DNA of 64,000 bases from Acidobacteriota bacterium (GTDB lineage Bacteria > Acidobacteriota > Terriglobia > Bryobacterales > Bryobacteraceae), in the NCBI GenBank assembly GCA_947470805.1, contig CANIVU010000003.1, forward strand, positions 95,273 through 159,272. The letters are read 5' to 3'. The notes under the pieces were generated by a model that saw only the letters and a list, made by a program, of their open reading frames with translations, was not told the origin of the DNA and ran no database searches. Below are positions 52,068-61,812 of this stretch, piece after piece (the stretch's first letter is position 1; each line of letters opens with the position of its first letter). The translations under genes and the position numbers were made by a program.

Positions 52068-52090
52068 CCAAGTTGTGGTTGCGGCGTCAG
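52053..52090 (+). promoter_or_regulatory. Four-unit Pho-box-like array upstream of the DUF47-Pit genes
   Basis: GTCAT at 52053, GTAAC at 52064, GTGGT at 52075 and GTCAG at 52086 lie on an exact 11-base step. The two outer and second units match PhoB half sites. The array ends about 75 bases before the DUF47 ATG at 52165. Confidence 0.55.
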
Positions 52091-52164
52091 ATTTGGCTCT
52101 GCGAAACTGGTCCAAGCCGGTAGTGGAAGGATCATCGATAACCAGGTTGTGAGATCGAGGCAAT

Positions 52165-52779
52165 ATGAGAATTCTGCCCCGCGAAGAGAAATTCTTCGAA
52201 TTACTGAACACCCAGACCCGGCTCATTAGTGAAGCTGCCGGTGTCCTGTTGGAAGGCGTCCAAGCTGGCAACGGCCGCCTGCGCGAGCTGGAGTGCCGGA
52301 TTGAAAAGCTGGAGACCGATTGTGACGAAGTCCTGCACGAGGTCTACAAACGCCTCAATCAGACTTTCATTACACCGCTCGACCCGGAAGACATTCAATC
52401 CCTCTGCAGCCACCTTGACGACGTGATGGATGGCATGGAAGAGGCGACGCACTGCATCGTCTCCTATAAAATCGACCCCATTCCCGCGCCCATCGTCGAA
52501 ATCTGCAAGCTCCTCGTTGATTGCGCCCGCGAAGTCAAAGCGGCCGTCGAAATGATGGACAAGAACCGCGAAATCGTCAAGCACTGCATCGAGATCAATC
52601 GTCTCGAAGGCCAAGCCGACAAGATCGTCCGTAAGGCCATCGTCGATCTCTTCGAAAACGAGACCAACCCCATCCTCATCATTAAGCTCAAAGAGATTTA
52701 CGACGTCCTCGAATGGACTGTCGATTCCTGCGAGGATGTCTCCGACGTTCTCCAAACCGTCGTCGTGAAGAACAGCTAA
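52165..52779 (+). CDS. DUF47/PhoU-like regulator of the Pit transporter
   Basis: 204 residues, all alpha-helical. It starts MRILPREEKFFELLNTQTRLISEAAGVLLEG, typical of Pit accessory proteins, and has paired PhoU-like acidic helix motifs: ESDCDEVLHEVYKRL-type TDCDEVLHEVYKRL with PLDPEDIQSL, and LEGQADKIVRKAIVDLF with LEWTVDSCEDVSDVLQTV. These Glu/Asp clusters bind metal in PhoU proteins. Followed after 12 bases by the Pit gene, its usual partner. Confidence 0.93.
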   Translation: MRILPREEKFFELLNTQTRLISEAAGVLLEGVQAGNGRLRELECRIEKLETDCDEVLHEVYKRLNQTFITPLDPEDIQSLCSHLDDVMDGMEEATHCIVSYKIDPIPAPIVEICKLLVDCAREVKAAVEMMDKNREIVKHCIEINRLEGQADKIVRKAIVDLFENETNPILIIKLKEIYDVLEWTVDSCEDVSDVLQTVVVKNS

Positions 52780-52791
52780 CCGCCTCTCCTC

Positions 52792-53820
52792 ATGGACTCG
52801 ACTCTCCTCCTTGTCGCCCTGATCATCCTGGTCGCGCTCGCCTTCGACTACATCAACGGCTTTCACGACGCGGCCAACTCCATCGCCACCGTCGTCGCCA
52901 CCCGCGTTTTGAGCCCAGCCCACGCCGTCATCTGGGCCGGCTTCTGGAACCTGTGCGCCGTTTTCTTCCTGGATACCGGTGTCGCCGCCACCGTAGGCAA
53001 GGGCATGGTGGACCTCAAAGTAGTCACCCCCTACGTCATCCTGGCCGGCCTGTTAGGCGCAATTACCTGGAACCTGCTCACCTGGTATTGGGGCCTCCCG
53101 TCTTCCTCCAGCCACGCCCTCCTCGGCGGCTACGGCGGCGCGGCCATGGCAAAGGTCGCACTCACCGTCAGTGTTGTCAGCTCCTTCGACGCGCTCATCA
53201 TCTCCGGCTGGCTCCGCATGGTTTCCTTCATCGTCATTGCCCCCGTTCTCGGCATGACCCTGGCGTACCTATTGATGGTCCTGGTTCACTGGGTCTTCCG
53301 CCATACCATGCCGAACAAAGTCGACCGCTGGTTCCGCTGGATGCAGCTTGCCTCCTCGGCCGTCTTCAGCTTTTCCCACGGCGCCAACGACGCCCAGAAA
53401 ACCATGGGCATCATCACCAGCGTCCTCGTCACAGCGGGCTACCTGGAGACCTTCGTCGTTCCCAAGACCGTCATTTGGGCTGCCTACATCGCCATCGCCG
53501 CCGGCACCATGAGCGGCGGCTGGCGCATCGTCCGTACCATGGGCGCCCGCCTCACCCGCCTGAAACCGCGCGGCGGCTTCTGCGCCGAAACCGCGGCCGC
53601 CATCTCAATCCTCTTCCCCACTTACCTTCACATGCCCGTGTCCACCACCCACGTCATCGCCGGCTCCATCGCCGGGGTGGGTTCTATTCACCGGCTAAAA
53701 GCGGTCCGCTGGGGCTTGGCTACCGACATCGTCTGGGCCTGGTTGATGACCATCCCAGCCTCCGCCGCCGTTGGCGCGCTCTGCATGTGGGTCATCCACC
53801 TGCTCGTCGCCAAGATCTGA
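52792..53820 (+). CDS. Low-affinity inorganic phosphate transporter (Pit family)
   Basis: 342 residues with about ten membrane spans. It carries both halves of the PiT signature: FDYINGFHDAANSIATVVATRVLSP near the N-terminus and FSHGANDAQKTMGII in the second half, plus LPSSSSHALLGG and PVSTTHVIAGSIAG, the PF01384 substrate-binding loops. It imports metal-phosphate driven by protons. Encoded with its DUF47 partner and preceded by a Pho-box-like array. Confidence 0.96.
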   Translation: MDSTLLLVALIILVALAFDYINGFHDAANSIATVVATRVLSPAHAVIWAGFWNLCAVFFLDTGVAATVGKGMVDLKVVTPYVILAGLLGAITWNLLTWYWGLPSSSSHALLGGYGGAAMAKVALTVSVVSSFDALIISGWLRMVSFIVIAPVLGMTLAYLLMVLVHWVFRHTMPNKVDRWFRWMQLASSAVFSFSHGANDAQKTMGIITSVLVTAGYLETFVVPKTVIWAAYIAIAAGTMSGGWRIVRTMGARLTRLKPRGGFCAETAAAISILFPTYLHMPVSTTHVIAGSIAGVGSIHRLKAVRWGLATDIVWAWLMTIPASAAVGALCMWVIHLLVAKI

Positions 53821-53877
53821 AAATAACCGCAAAATGTTCCTAACAAATCGGGAGCGAGTTACGTACTACTTTGCAAG

Positions 53878-54015
53878 ATGGTAGTTTCGAAGCTTCTCCC
53901 GATTCTCTTTTTGGCTCTCGCCTTCATCGTCGCCCCCGAACCCGCGCGCGACTCGCCCACCAAACTCGGCGACCCCGTAGGCCCCAACAAAATTCCGGCC
54001 GCGCAACTTCGCTGA
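53878..54015 (+). CDS. Short exported peptide (45 residues), hypothetical
   Basis: From the ATG at 53878 a 45-residue frame encodes a hydrophobic helix (KLLPILFLALAFIVAP) and then a short polar tail (EPARDSPTKLGDPVGPNKIPAAQLR), stopping at 54013. Bases 53821-53877 and 54016-54085 hold nothing else I can identify. It may be a small lipid-facing or secreted peptide, or a chance frame; no ribosome site is convincing. Confidence 0.35.
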   Translation: MVVSKLLPILFLALAFIVAPEPARDSPTKLGDPVGPNKIPAAQLR

Positions 54016-54085
54016 TACAAACTCGTAGCCTGACGCACTCTCTCCCGAACCATCCATCGGTTCACTTCAGTCACCCGGAGAGACT

Positions 54086-56866
54086 ATGCGTCTACTACGA
54101 CCCGCTGCCACGATCCTGTTGCTCAGCTATGCCAGTATCGCCATCGCGGACCCCAACCCCTACAATCAGACTTTTTCGGCGTTTGAATCCGGCCAGGTTC
54201 GGCCGCTTGCCCTCACGCCCGATAAGAAGTTCCTCCTCGCCCTAAACACCCCCGACGCAAAGCTGGAAATCTTCCGCGTCCAAAATAACGGCCTTGAATA
54301 CCGGACTTCTGTTCCCGTCGGCCTCGAACCGGTCTCAGTCGCAGTACGCAACGACGAAGAAGCCTGGGTCGTCAACCACGTCTCCGACAGCGTCAGCATC
54401 ATCGCGCTCAAAGACAAGAACTCCTACGTCAAACGCACCCTCCAGGTCGGCGACGAGCCCCGCGACATCGTCTTTGCCGGCCGCAACAAAAACCGGGCCT
54501 TCATCACCACCGCCCACCGCGGCCAGAACGCCCCAATCGACCCGCAGCTCACCACCCCCGGCGTCGGCCGCGCCGATGTCTGGGTCTTCGACGCCGCCAC
54601 TAATAGCGCCAGCCCCCTCAACATACTCACCTTCTTTGCCGACACCCCCCGCGCCCTCGCCGTCACGCCCGATGGCGCCAAGGTCTACGCCGCGTCCTTC
54701 TTCAGCGGCAACGGCACCGCCTCCACCTTCGTCGGCAACTTCCCCGGCCTCGGCAATCCCCTGCCCCCGGCTCAACTCTTCCCGTTCCTCCCCGTCCCCA
54801 TCAACGTCAACGCCTTCGGCCAGCCGCAAAACCTGACCAGCGTCATCGTCAAATACGACGGCGCCAACTGGAAGGATGAAAACGGCGGCAACCGCAACGC
54901 CGAAATGACCTTCACACTCCCCGATCGCGACGTCTTCGCCATCGATGCCAACGCCAATCCGCCCCGCGCCGTCTCGGGTCCCGCGGGCGTCTTCGCCCAC
55001 GTCGGCACGACGCTCTTCAATATGATCGTCAACCCCGCCAACGGCAAGGTCTACGTCTCCAATCTCGAATCGAACAACATGCAGCGATTCGAAGGCGCCA
55101 ACCACTTCGCCGGCGCCACCACGAAACCCGATCCCTCCGTTCGCGGCAAAATCGCCTTCAGCCGCATCACCGTGCTCGACAACGCCGGAAACGTCACCCC
55201 GCGCCACCTGAACAAGCACATCAACTACGCCAACTGCTGCGCGGCCAACCCCATCGAAAACGCAACCAGCGTGGCCTTCCCTGTCGACATGCAGATCTCC
55301 GCCAACGGCCAGACGCTCTACGTCGCCGCCATCGGCTCCAGCAAGGTCGCCGTCTACAACACCGCGCAGTTGGAAAACGACACCTTCGTCCCCAACACCG
55401 CCAACCAGATCACCGTCAGCGGCGGCGGCCCCTCCGGCCTCGCGCTCGACGAATCGGCCAACCGCCTCTACGTGTTGACCCGCTTCGATAACTCCATCAA
55501 AATCGTCAACACGCAAACCAAAACCGAAATCGGACGCGCGTCGATGTTCAATCCCGAACCGGCCCACATCGTCAACGGCCGCCGATTCCTCTACGACGCC
55601 TCCTTCAGTTCCAGCCACGGCGATTCGGCTTGCTTCAGCTGCCACATCTACGGCGATACCGACCACCTCGCCTGGGACCTCGGCGACCCCGACCAGCCCA
55701 ACGCCCCCGACCCCAACGTCAAGCAGAACACCTCGCCCCGCTTCGGCTTCGGGTCCATGAAGGGTGTGATGGCCACTCAAAGCCTCCGCGGCATGGACAA
55801 CATGGGCCCCATGCACTGGCGCGGCGATCGCACCGGCGGCTACGCCGAACCGAACGCCCAGCCCAACTCGGGCGCCTTCAACGAGACGCTCGCGTTCAAG
55901 GCATTCAACGTCGCCTTCCCCGGCCTACTCGGCCGCGACAGTCAAATCCCAGCCACCGAAATGGATAAGTTCACCAAATTCATCCTCGAAGTGATGTACC
56001 CGCCCAACCCCATCCGAAAGCTGGACAACTCGCTCACCCCGCTCCAACAGGAAGGCTCGAACCTCTACTTCGGCCGAAATACGTTCTTTGATCCCTTCGG
56101 CCCCTCGCTCAACTGCAACGCCTGCCACGAAATCAACCGCAACGCCAACGCCGGCCAGACCACCAAGCCCGGTTTCTTCGGTACCAACAGCCTCACCACC
56201 GAAGTAGCCGGCCTCACGCCGCTCAAGAACCCCCACCTCCGCAACGCCTATCAGAAGGTGGGCAAGTTCGGAATCCCCTTCTCGCCGGTATGGCTCAACG
56301 GCCCGCGTTTCGGCGTCCAGCAGGGCGAACAGATCCGCGGCTTCGGGTTCCTCCACGACGGCAGTTTCGATAGGATGTCGAACTTCTTCTTCGCCGCCAA
56401 CTTCGGCACCGGAGAAGTCCAGCCCATCCTCCCACCCTTCATCGGCGGCGCCATCAACAATCCCGACGGCATCAAGATGGACACCACCGGCATCCACGAG
56501 CGGGACGCCATGGAGGCCTTCATCTTCGCCATGGATTCCAACTTCGCCCCCATCGTCGGCCAGCAGGTGACAAGGACGGAGGACAACGCGGCGTCCACCA
56601 ACGCCCGCATCAGCCTTCTCCTCGCCCGCGCCAATGCCGACGAGTGCGAGCTTATCGCCTTCAACAGCAAGACCGGCGAAGGCTATCTCTACAGCGGCGG
56701 CGTCTTCCTCCGCGACAAGGCCGGGAACCCCGCGTTAACCGACGCACAACTCCGCGCCCTCGCCGATGACGACACGGCCATCACCTACACCGCCGTGCCC
56801 AAAGGCAACGGTGTTCGCATGGCCCTCGATCGGGATCTGAACGGCATCCGCAACGGCGACCAATAA
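54086..56866 (+). CDS. Exported beta-propeller dihaem cytochrome-like protein
   Basis: 926 residues with a signal peptide (residues about 1-21). Residues 25-490 are a YVTN/lactonase-type propeller (ALTPDKKFLLAL, ALAVTPDGAKVYAA, MIVNPANGKVYVSN, GLALDESANRLYVL). The C-terminal 400 residues hold two c-type haem motifs, CFSCH at about 515 and CNACH at about 676, with MQRGDRT-like MHWRGDRTGGYAE and FLHDGSFDRMSNFF, as in MauG/di-haem peroxidase-related proteins. Probably periplasmic electron transfer linked to substrate binding. A strong terminator follows. Confidence 0.85.
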   Translation: MRLLRPAATILLLSYASIAIADPNPYNQTFSAFESGQVRPLALTPDKKFLLALNTPDAKLEIFRVQNNGLEYRTSVPVGLEPVSVAVRNDEEAWVVNHVSDSVSIIALKDKNSYVKRTLQVGDEPRDIVFAGRNKNRAFITTAHRGQNAPIDPQLTTPGVGRADVWVFDAATNSASPLNILTFFADTPRALAVTPDGAKVYAASFFSGNGTASTFVGNFPGLGNPLPPAQLFPFLPVPINVNAFGQPQNLTSVIVKYDGANWKDENGGNRNAEMTFTLPDRDVFAIDANANPPRAVSGPAGVFAHVGTTLFNMIVNPANGKVYVSNLESNNMQRFEGANHFAGATTKPDPSVRGKIAFSRITVLDNAGNVTPRHLNKHINYANCCAANPIENATSVAFPVDMQISANGQTLYVAAIGSSKVAVYNTAQLENDTFVPNTANQITVSGGGPSGLALDESANRLYVLTRFDNSIKIVNTQTKTEIGRASMFNPEPAHIVNGRRFLYDASFSSSHGDSACFSCHIYGDTDHLAWDLGDPDQPNAPDPNVKQNTSPRFGFGSMKGVMATQSLRGMDNMGPMHWRGDRTGGYAEPNAQPNSGAFNETLAFKAFNVAFPGLLGRDSQIPATEMDKFTKFILEVMYPPNPIRKLDNSLTPLQQEGSNLYFGRNTFFDPFGPSLNCNACHEINRNANAGQTTKPGFFGTNSLTTEVAGLTPLKNPHLRNAYQKVGKFGIPFSPVWLNGPRFGVQQGEQIRGFGFLHDGSFDRMSNFFFAANFGTGEVQPILPPFIGGAINNPDGIKMDTTGIHERDAMEAFIFAMDSNFAPIVGQQVTRTEDNAASTNARISLLLARANADECELIAFNSKTGEGYLYSGGVFLRDKAGNPALTDAQLRALADDDTAITYTAVPKGNGVRMALDRDLNGIRNGDQ

Positions 56867-56875
56867 CAACCGGTA

Positions 56876-56901
56876 GGGAGAGCGCGCCCGCGCGCTCTCC
56901 C
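56876..56901 (+). terminator. Rho-independent-like terminator
   Basis: A perfect 11-bp stem (GGGAGAGCGCG/CGCGCTCTCCC) with a four-base loop, 9 bases after the stop of the propeller cytochrome and before hicB. The tail GGTTT is short. Confidence 0.75.
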
Positions 56902-56928
56902 GGTTTCCCAGGCACTACGATTGGGGCT

Positions 56929-57168
56929 ATGAAACACCTCACGGTGGAACTGATTCCAGACCCTGACTTTGGTGGGTTCACTGCTCGGGTTCCCGACATC
57001 CCCGCCTACGGAGAAGGATCAACGGAGGAAGAGGCCATCTCTGACCTACGGGAAGCGCTCGCAGCATACATCGAAGAGTTCGGCATTAAGGACGCAACAA
57101 CCCGCCTGAATCCTCCGAGTTCGCTTCGCCAAATCGATCTGGAGTTGGAAGATCTAGTGCGTGCCTAA
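56929..57168 (+). CDS. HicB-like antitoxin
   Basis: 79 residues. HicB N-terminal fold: LTVELIPDPDFGGFTARVPDIPAYGEGSTEEEAISDLREALAAYIEEFG, a degenerate RNase-H-like domain. The C-terminal tail is short and shows no clear HTH or ribbon-helix-helix, so DNA binding is uncertain. It is encoded before the toxin, opposite to the classic hicAB order, and overlaps the toxin gene by 8 bases. Confidence 0.85.
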   Translation: MKHLTVELIPDPDFGGFTARVPDIPAYGEGSTEEEAISDLREALAAYIEEFGIKDATTRLNPPSSLRQIDLELEDLVRA

Positions 57169-57388
57169 ACTGCCACGCCCAACGGGAGCGGAAGTGGTTA
57201 GATTTCTCCAATCCCAAGGCTTTTCGGCCACCCGGATTCGGGGCAGCCACTACATCATGTCGCGAGAGGAACTGCGGACACCGGTTCCGGTTCATGGACA
57301 CGAGACATTGAAAATCGGCTCACTCCCTGCCATTCTCCGCGATGTAGATCTAGGCGCAAACGACTTCATCCGTCTCTGGGCCGAGTAA
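57161..57388 (+). CDS. HicA-like toxin (mRNA interferase)
   Basis: 75 residues from a GTG at 57161 inside the end of hicB. The double-stranded RNA-binding-like fold is clear: TGAEVVRFLQSQGFSATRIRGSHYIMSR with the catalytic His in RGSHYI, and VPVHGHETLKIGSLPAILRDV. It would cleave mRNA when not held by HicB. All expected residues are present, so the pair may be active. Confidence 0.88.
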   Translation: MPKLPRPTGAEVVRFLQSQGFSATRIRGSHYIMSREELRTPVPVHGHETLKIGSLPAILRDVDLGANDFIRLWAE

Positions 57389-57394
57389 GCCCCC

Positions 57395-58768
57395 CTACAC
57401 CAAAATCTTCTTCACCACATTCCCATGCACATCCGTTAACCGGTAGTGCCGCCCCTGAAACTTATGCGTCAGCCGCAAATGGTCAATCCCCAAACAATGC
57501 AAAATCGTCGCATGCAAATCATGGACATGCATCGGGTCTTCCGTAATGTTGTAGCTGAACTCGTCCGTTGCCCCATGCGTAATGCCCGGCTTGATCCCGC
57601 CCCCGGCCATCCACATCGTGTAGCACCGCGGATGATGATCCCGCCCGTAATCGGTCGGCGTTAACGGCCCCTGGCAATACACCGTCCGCCCGAACTCCCC
57701 GCCCCAAACCACCAGCGTGTCTTCCAACATCCCCCGCTCCGCCAGGTCCTGCACCAGCGCCGCCGCCGGCTGATCGGTCGCCCCGCACTGCGTCGGCAGC
57801 GCCGTCGGCAACGTCCGGTGCTGATCCCACCCGCGATGAAACAACTGCACAAACCGCACGCCGCGCTCAGCCATCCGCCGCGCCAGCAAACAGTGGTACG
57901 CAAACGTCCCCGGCTTCCGCGCGTCCGGCCCGTACCGGTCCACCACATGCGCCGGCTCCTTCGATAAATCACTCAACTCCGGCACCGACATCTGCATCTT
58001 GAACGCCATCTCATACTGCGCAATCCGCGCCGCCACCTCCGGGTCCCCGGTCGCCGCCTGCTGGTCCCGATTCATCTCCGCCAACCCATCCAGATACTGC
58101 CGCCGCATATCCCTGTCCAGCCCGCCCGGATTACTCAAATGCAGCACCGGATCCGCCGCCGACCGCAGCTTCACGCCCTGATAACTCGACGGCAAAAACC
58201 CGCTGCCCCACACCCGGTCCGCCAGCGGCTGGTCCCCCAGCTTCGACCCCGCCGACGCCATCACAATATACGCCGGCAAATCCTTGTTCTCGCTCCCCAG
58301 CCCATACGCCAGCCACGCCCCAATCGACGGCCGCCCGGCCAACTGAAACCCCGTCTGCAGAAACGTGATGCCCGGATCGTGATTGATCTGCTCGGTATGC
58401 ATCGACTTAATGAAGCACAGCTTATCGGCCACCTTCGCCGTATGCGGCAACAGCGAACTCAGCCACGCCCCGCTCTGCCCATGCTGCTTGAACTCGTAAA
58501 TCGATTGCGCCACCGGAAACTTCGTCTGCGTCGCCGTCATCGCCGTCAACCTTTGCCCACCGCGAATCGACGCCGGCAACTCCGTCTTGTGCAACTCCGC
58601 CAGCCGCGGCTTATAGTCGAACAAATCAATCTGCGACGGCCCGCCGTACATGAACAGGTAGATAACGCGCTTCGCCTTCGGAGCAAAATGCGGCAACGTC
58701 CCATCGGCCGCCAGCAGCGACTGCGCCGCCGCCAAAGTCAGAAAATTTCGCCGGCTCTGCATCGTCAT
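57395..58768 (-). CDS. DUF1501 family exported protein (second copy)
   Basis: 457 residues. The start at 58768 shares TAATG with the preceding stop; [21 protein letters not shown] is a Tat-type signal. Motifs as in the copy at 19365: [117 protein letters not shown]. It differs from the first copy enough to be a separate lineage. Partner of the next upstream gene. Confidence 0.93.
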   Translation of the reverse strand: MTMQSRRNFLTLAAAQSLLAADGTLPHFAPKAKRVIYLFMYGGPSQIDLFDYKPRLAELHKTELPASIRGGQRLTAMTATQTKFPVAQSIYEFKQHGQSGAWLSSLLPHTAKVADKLCFIKSMHTEQINHDPGITFLQTGFQLAGRPSIGAWLAYGLGSENKDLPAYIVMASAGSKLGDQPLADRVWGSGFLPSSYQGVKLRSAADPVLHLSNPGGLDRDMRRQYLDGLAEMNRDQQAATGDPEVAARIAQYEMAFKMQMSVPELSDLSKEPAHVVDRYGPDARKPGTFAYHCLLARRMAERGVRFVQLFHRGWDQHRTLPTALPTQCGATDQPAAALVQDLAERGMLEDTLVVWGGEFGRTVYCQGPLTPTDYGRDHHPRCYTMWMAGGGIKPGITHGATDEFSYNITEDPMHVHDLHATILHCLGIDHLRLTHKFQGRHYRLTDVHGNVVKKILV

Positions 58769-61700
58769 TACTCCTTCGTCACCGCGGCGTCGAGATTCAA
58801 AATCATGCTCGTCACCGTACTCCACGCCGCCAACTCCGCCGGGTCCAAGCCGGCCGGCCGAGGTGCCTCGCCCTGTTGCAACAACGCCGTCGCGTCCGCC
58901 GGCTTCGTCCGGAACCGGTCTTGCGCATAGGCCAACATCGTTCGCACCGGCTTCGCCTCGCCCTCGCGAGGAGCCCGGGCCAACACCAGCTCAAACGCCC
59001 GCTCAATCCGCCGGTTCGTGTCCGGAGCCTCTGTCAAAACCCGCTGCGCCAACACTCGCGCCGCTTCCAAAAACTGCTCATCATTCATCAAATGCAGCGC
59101 TTGCAACGGCGTGTTCGTGCGGCCTTCCCGCACCGTGCAACTCTCGCGCAATGCCGAATCAAACGTCGCCATAAACGGTGGCGGCGAAGTCCGCCGCCAG
59201 AACGTATACACGCTCCGCCGGTACAGCCCCTCGCCCTTGTCCGTTTTGTATTCGCCTCCGCCATTCTCGCTCCACAAACCCGCCGGCTGGTACGGCTTCA
59301 CCGAGGGCCCGCCCTGCTTATTCACCAACAAACCGGCCACCGCCAGCGCCTGATCCCGAATCATCTCCGCGCTCAAACGGAACCGCGGTCCCCGCGCCAG
59401 CAACCGGTTCTCCGGATCCTTGTCCCGCAACTCCGCCGTCGCAATCGATGTCTGCCGGTACGTTTCACTCATCAACATCGTCTTCCATAAACGCTTCACA
59501 TTCCAGCCGCTATCCATGAAGTCCAGCGCCAGCCAATCGAGCAGTTCCGGATGGCTCGGGAAATCCCCCTGCGATCCAAAATCCTCCGCCGTCTTCACCA
59601 GTCCCACGCCAAACGCCATCTGCCAAATCCGGTTCACCGTCACCCGCGCCGTCAGCGGATTGTCCCGCGAAACCAGCCACTCGGCCAACCCCAAACGGTT
59701 CGCCGGCGCGCCTGCCGGCAACGGATGCAACGCCGCCGGCACCACCCGCTCCACCTTATCGCCGAACTTGTCATAAGCCCCGCGAACGCGCAGGAAAGTG
59801 TCCACCTTCTCCGCCCGCTCCGCCATCACCATCACCGTCGGAACCGTATGCTCATACGCTTCCAACTCGTCCATCCCGCGCTTCACCGCCGCCCGCGCAT
59901 CGCGCACCGTCGCATCCGCGCCCAGCTCAAAAAACGCCTGCCGCAAATACTGCCGCTGCATCTCGTTCCTCTGCCCCACCGGCACCCGCGCAATCTTTCC
60001 CAACGGGTCCGGCACTGCCAGCATCGCCACATCCACGGCGCGCAGCACGCGCGAATACGCACGGAACCCACTAATCTCTCCCGTGAACTTCTTCTCCCAG
60101 CCGCCGCCCCCGCCAAACACCAGTTTCCCCGGCCGTTTGAAGTCCTGGTTCAACGCGTCCAACGGCGAGTCCAGTTCCCACGCCTCCCCGTCCACATACA
60201 ACTTCACACCCGTTGCATACCGGGTCCCGTCATAGGTCACCGTCACGTGGTAAGACTTGTTCTTCTCCAACGCCCGCTTGCTCTCCAGCAGCATGGCATC
60301 GTCCAACCGGCGCACCGCGAACTGCACCTGAATCTTGCCGTTCTCCAGGTTCAAACCATACCCCGCCGGGTTCGCTTCATCGTCCGCCATCCGGTGCAGA
60401 ATCACACCGTCGCCCGTCGTCGTCGTCATCCGGAACGTCAGCGAAAAACGGTCCTGAAACCCATATTCGGCGTACTCTCCCGCATCAAAACTCTTCGCGC
60501 CATCAAACCGTACCGGCGTCGCCAACAGCTCCGCGCCCAGCAACTCCCGCGACGTCCACACCGCGTCCGCCGCCAGGCTCTTCTCCCACTTCGTCTGCGC
60601 CGCCGTCATTCGCGGCTCCATCTCCTTGAACCGCTTCTCCGCCCCGGCCAACTGCCCGCGCAGCGCGTTCAACTTCACTTCCTGGTCCGGGGTCGGCGCC
60701 GCCACCAGCGGCGGCGAATTCCCATATTTCAAATACCGCCCCGGCTCGCCAATGTTGTTGAAGTACGAAAAGAACTGGTAATACTCTTTCTGCGTGATGG
60801 GATCGTACTTGTGGTTGTGGCAACGCGCGCACCCCACCGTCAGCCCCAGGAACACCGTCGACATCGTCTCCACCCGGTCGGCCGCGTACTCCATCAAATA
60901 CTCTTCGGCCACAATCCCGCCCTCGGAGTTCCCTCGATGGTTCCGGCTGAACCCCGTGGCAATCTTCTGCGCCAGCGTCGCGTTCGGCAGCAAATCGCCC
61001 GCAATCTGCTCACGCACGAACTGGTCGAACGGCATGTTCTTGTGGAACGAATCAATCACCCAGTCCCGCCACCGCCACATGATCCGGTCGGCGTCCGTCT
61101 GGTACCCGTTCGTATCGGCATAGCGCGAAGCGTCCAGCCAGCGGATCGCCATCCTCTCGGCGTACCGCGGGCTCGCCAGCAACCGGTCGATCACTTTCTC
61201 GTACGCCCCGGCCGAACTATCCCCCACAAATCCAGCCACCTCTTCAGGCGTCGGCGGCAATCCAGTCACGTCGAACGTCACCCGCCGGATCCACGTCCGC
61301 CGGTCCGCCGCGGCCGCCGGTTGCAAGCCTTCCTTCGCCAACCGCTGCCGCACAAAATAGTCAATCGCGTTCCGCCCCGCCGGCACATCGGCCTTTACCG
61401 GCGAAATGAACGACCAATGCTTCTGCCAAACCGCGCCCTCCTGGATCCACCGCTCCAGCAGCGCAATCTCGGCCTCTTTCAATCCCGCGCCTGTGTGCAC
61501 CGGTGGCATGCGCAGCGCCTTGTTGGCGGTCCGCAGGCGCGTCAATAGCGCGCTCTCCTCCGGCTTCCCCGGCACAATCGCCCGCCGCCCGCCACCCAGG
61601 TCTCCCTTTGCCGAATCCTCGCGATCCAGCCGCAGCCGGATCCCTTTATTCGCCGCGTCCTGCCCGTGGCAAGTCAGGCATTTATCAGAAAAAATCGGCC

Positions 61701-61785
61701 TGACATCGCGGTTAAACTGCAGGGGCTGCGCCCCAACGCAAACGGCCAGAAATACGAAGGCGGCAATGAATGTGAATCGTCCCAT
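58768..61785 (-). CDS. PSCyt1-DUF1549-LamG-like-DUF1553 exported cytochrome protein
   Basis: 1005 residues with signal [21 protein letters not shown]. One PSCyt1 domain with CLTCH (about 36-40) and [14 protein letters not shown]1549 with [36 protein letters not shown] and [13 protein letters not shown]; an inserted concanavalin/LamG-like domain at about 430-580 ([52 protein letters not shown]); then DUF1553 ([35 protein letters not shown]). The LamG insert separates it from the copy at 16723 and points to a carbohydrate-binding role. Confidence 0.93.
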   Translation of the reverse strand: MGRFTFIAAFVFLAVCVGAQPLQFNRDVRPIFSDKCLTCHGQDAANKGIRLRLDREDSAKGDLGGGRRAIVPGKPEESALLTRLRTANKALRMPPVHTGAGLKEAEIALLERWIQEGAVWQKHWSFISPVKADVPAGRNAIDYFVRQRLAKEGLQPAAAADRRTWIRRVTFDVTGLPPTPEEVAGFVGDSSAGAYEKVIDRLLASPRYAERMAIRWLDASRYADTNGYQTDADRIMWRWRDWVIDSFHKNMPFDQFVREQIAGDLLPNATLAQKIATGFSRNHRGNSEGGIVAEEYLMEYAADRVETMSTVFLGLTVGCARCHNHKYDPITQKEYYQFFSYFNNIGEPGRYLKYGNSPPLVAAPTPDQEVKLNALRGQLAGAEKRFKEMEPRMTAAQTKWEKSLAADAVWTSRELLGAELLATPVRFDGAKSFDAGEYAEYGFQDRFSLTFRMTTTTGDGVILHRMADDEANPAGYGLNLENGKIQVQFAVRRLDDAMLLESKRALEKNKSYHVTVTYDGTRYATGVKLYVDGEAWELDSPLDALNQDFKRPGKLVFGGGGGWEKKFTGEISGFRAYSRVLRAVDVAMLAVPDPLGKIARVPVGQRNEMQRQYLRQAFFELGADATVRDARAAVKRGMDELEAYEHTVPTVMVMAERAEKVDTFLRVRGAYDKFGDKVERVVPAALHPLPAGAPANRLGLAEWLVSRDNPLTARVTVNRIWQMAFGVGLVKTAEDFGSQGDFPSHPELLDWLALDFMDSGWNVKRLWKTMLMSETYRQTSIATAELRDKDPENRLLARGPRFRLSAEMIRDQALAVAGLLVNKQGGPSVKPYQPAGLWSENGGGEYKTDKGEGLYRRSVYTFWRRTSPPPFMATFDSALRESCTVREGRTNTPLQALHLMNDEQFLEAARVLAQRVLTEAPDTNRRIERAFELVLARAPREGEAKPVRTMLAYAQDRFRTKPADATALLQQGEAPRPAGLDPAELAAWSTVTSMILNLDAAVTKE

Positions 61786-61812
61786 TCTCTTGCCGCCCAG
61801 TATATTAAATTC

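Noticed and set aside
58139..61548. Long plus-strand frames opposite the DUF1501 and PSCyt genes
   Set aside because: Antisense of strongly supported genes and built of Arg/Pro/His repeats.
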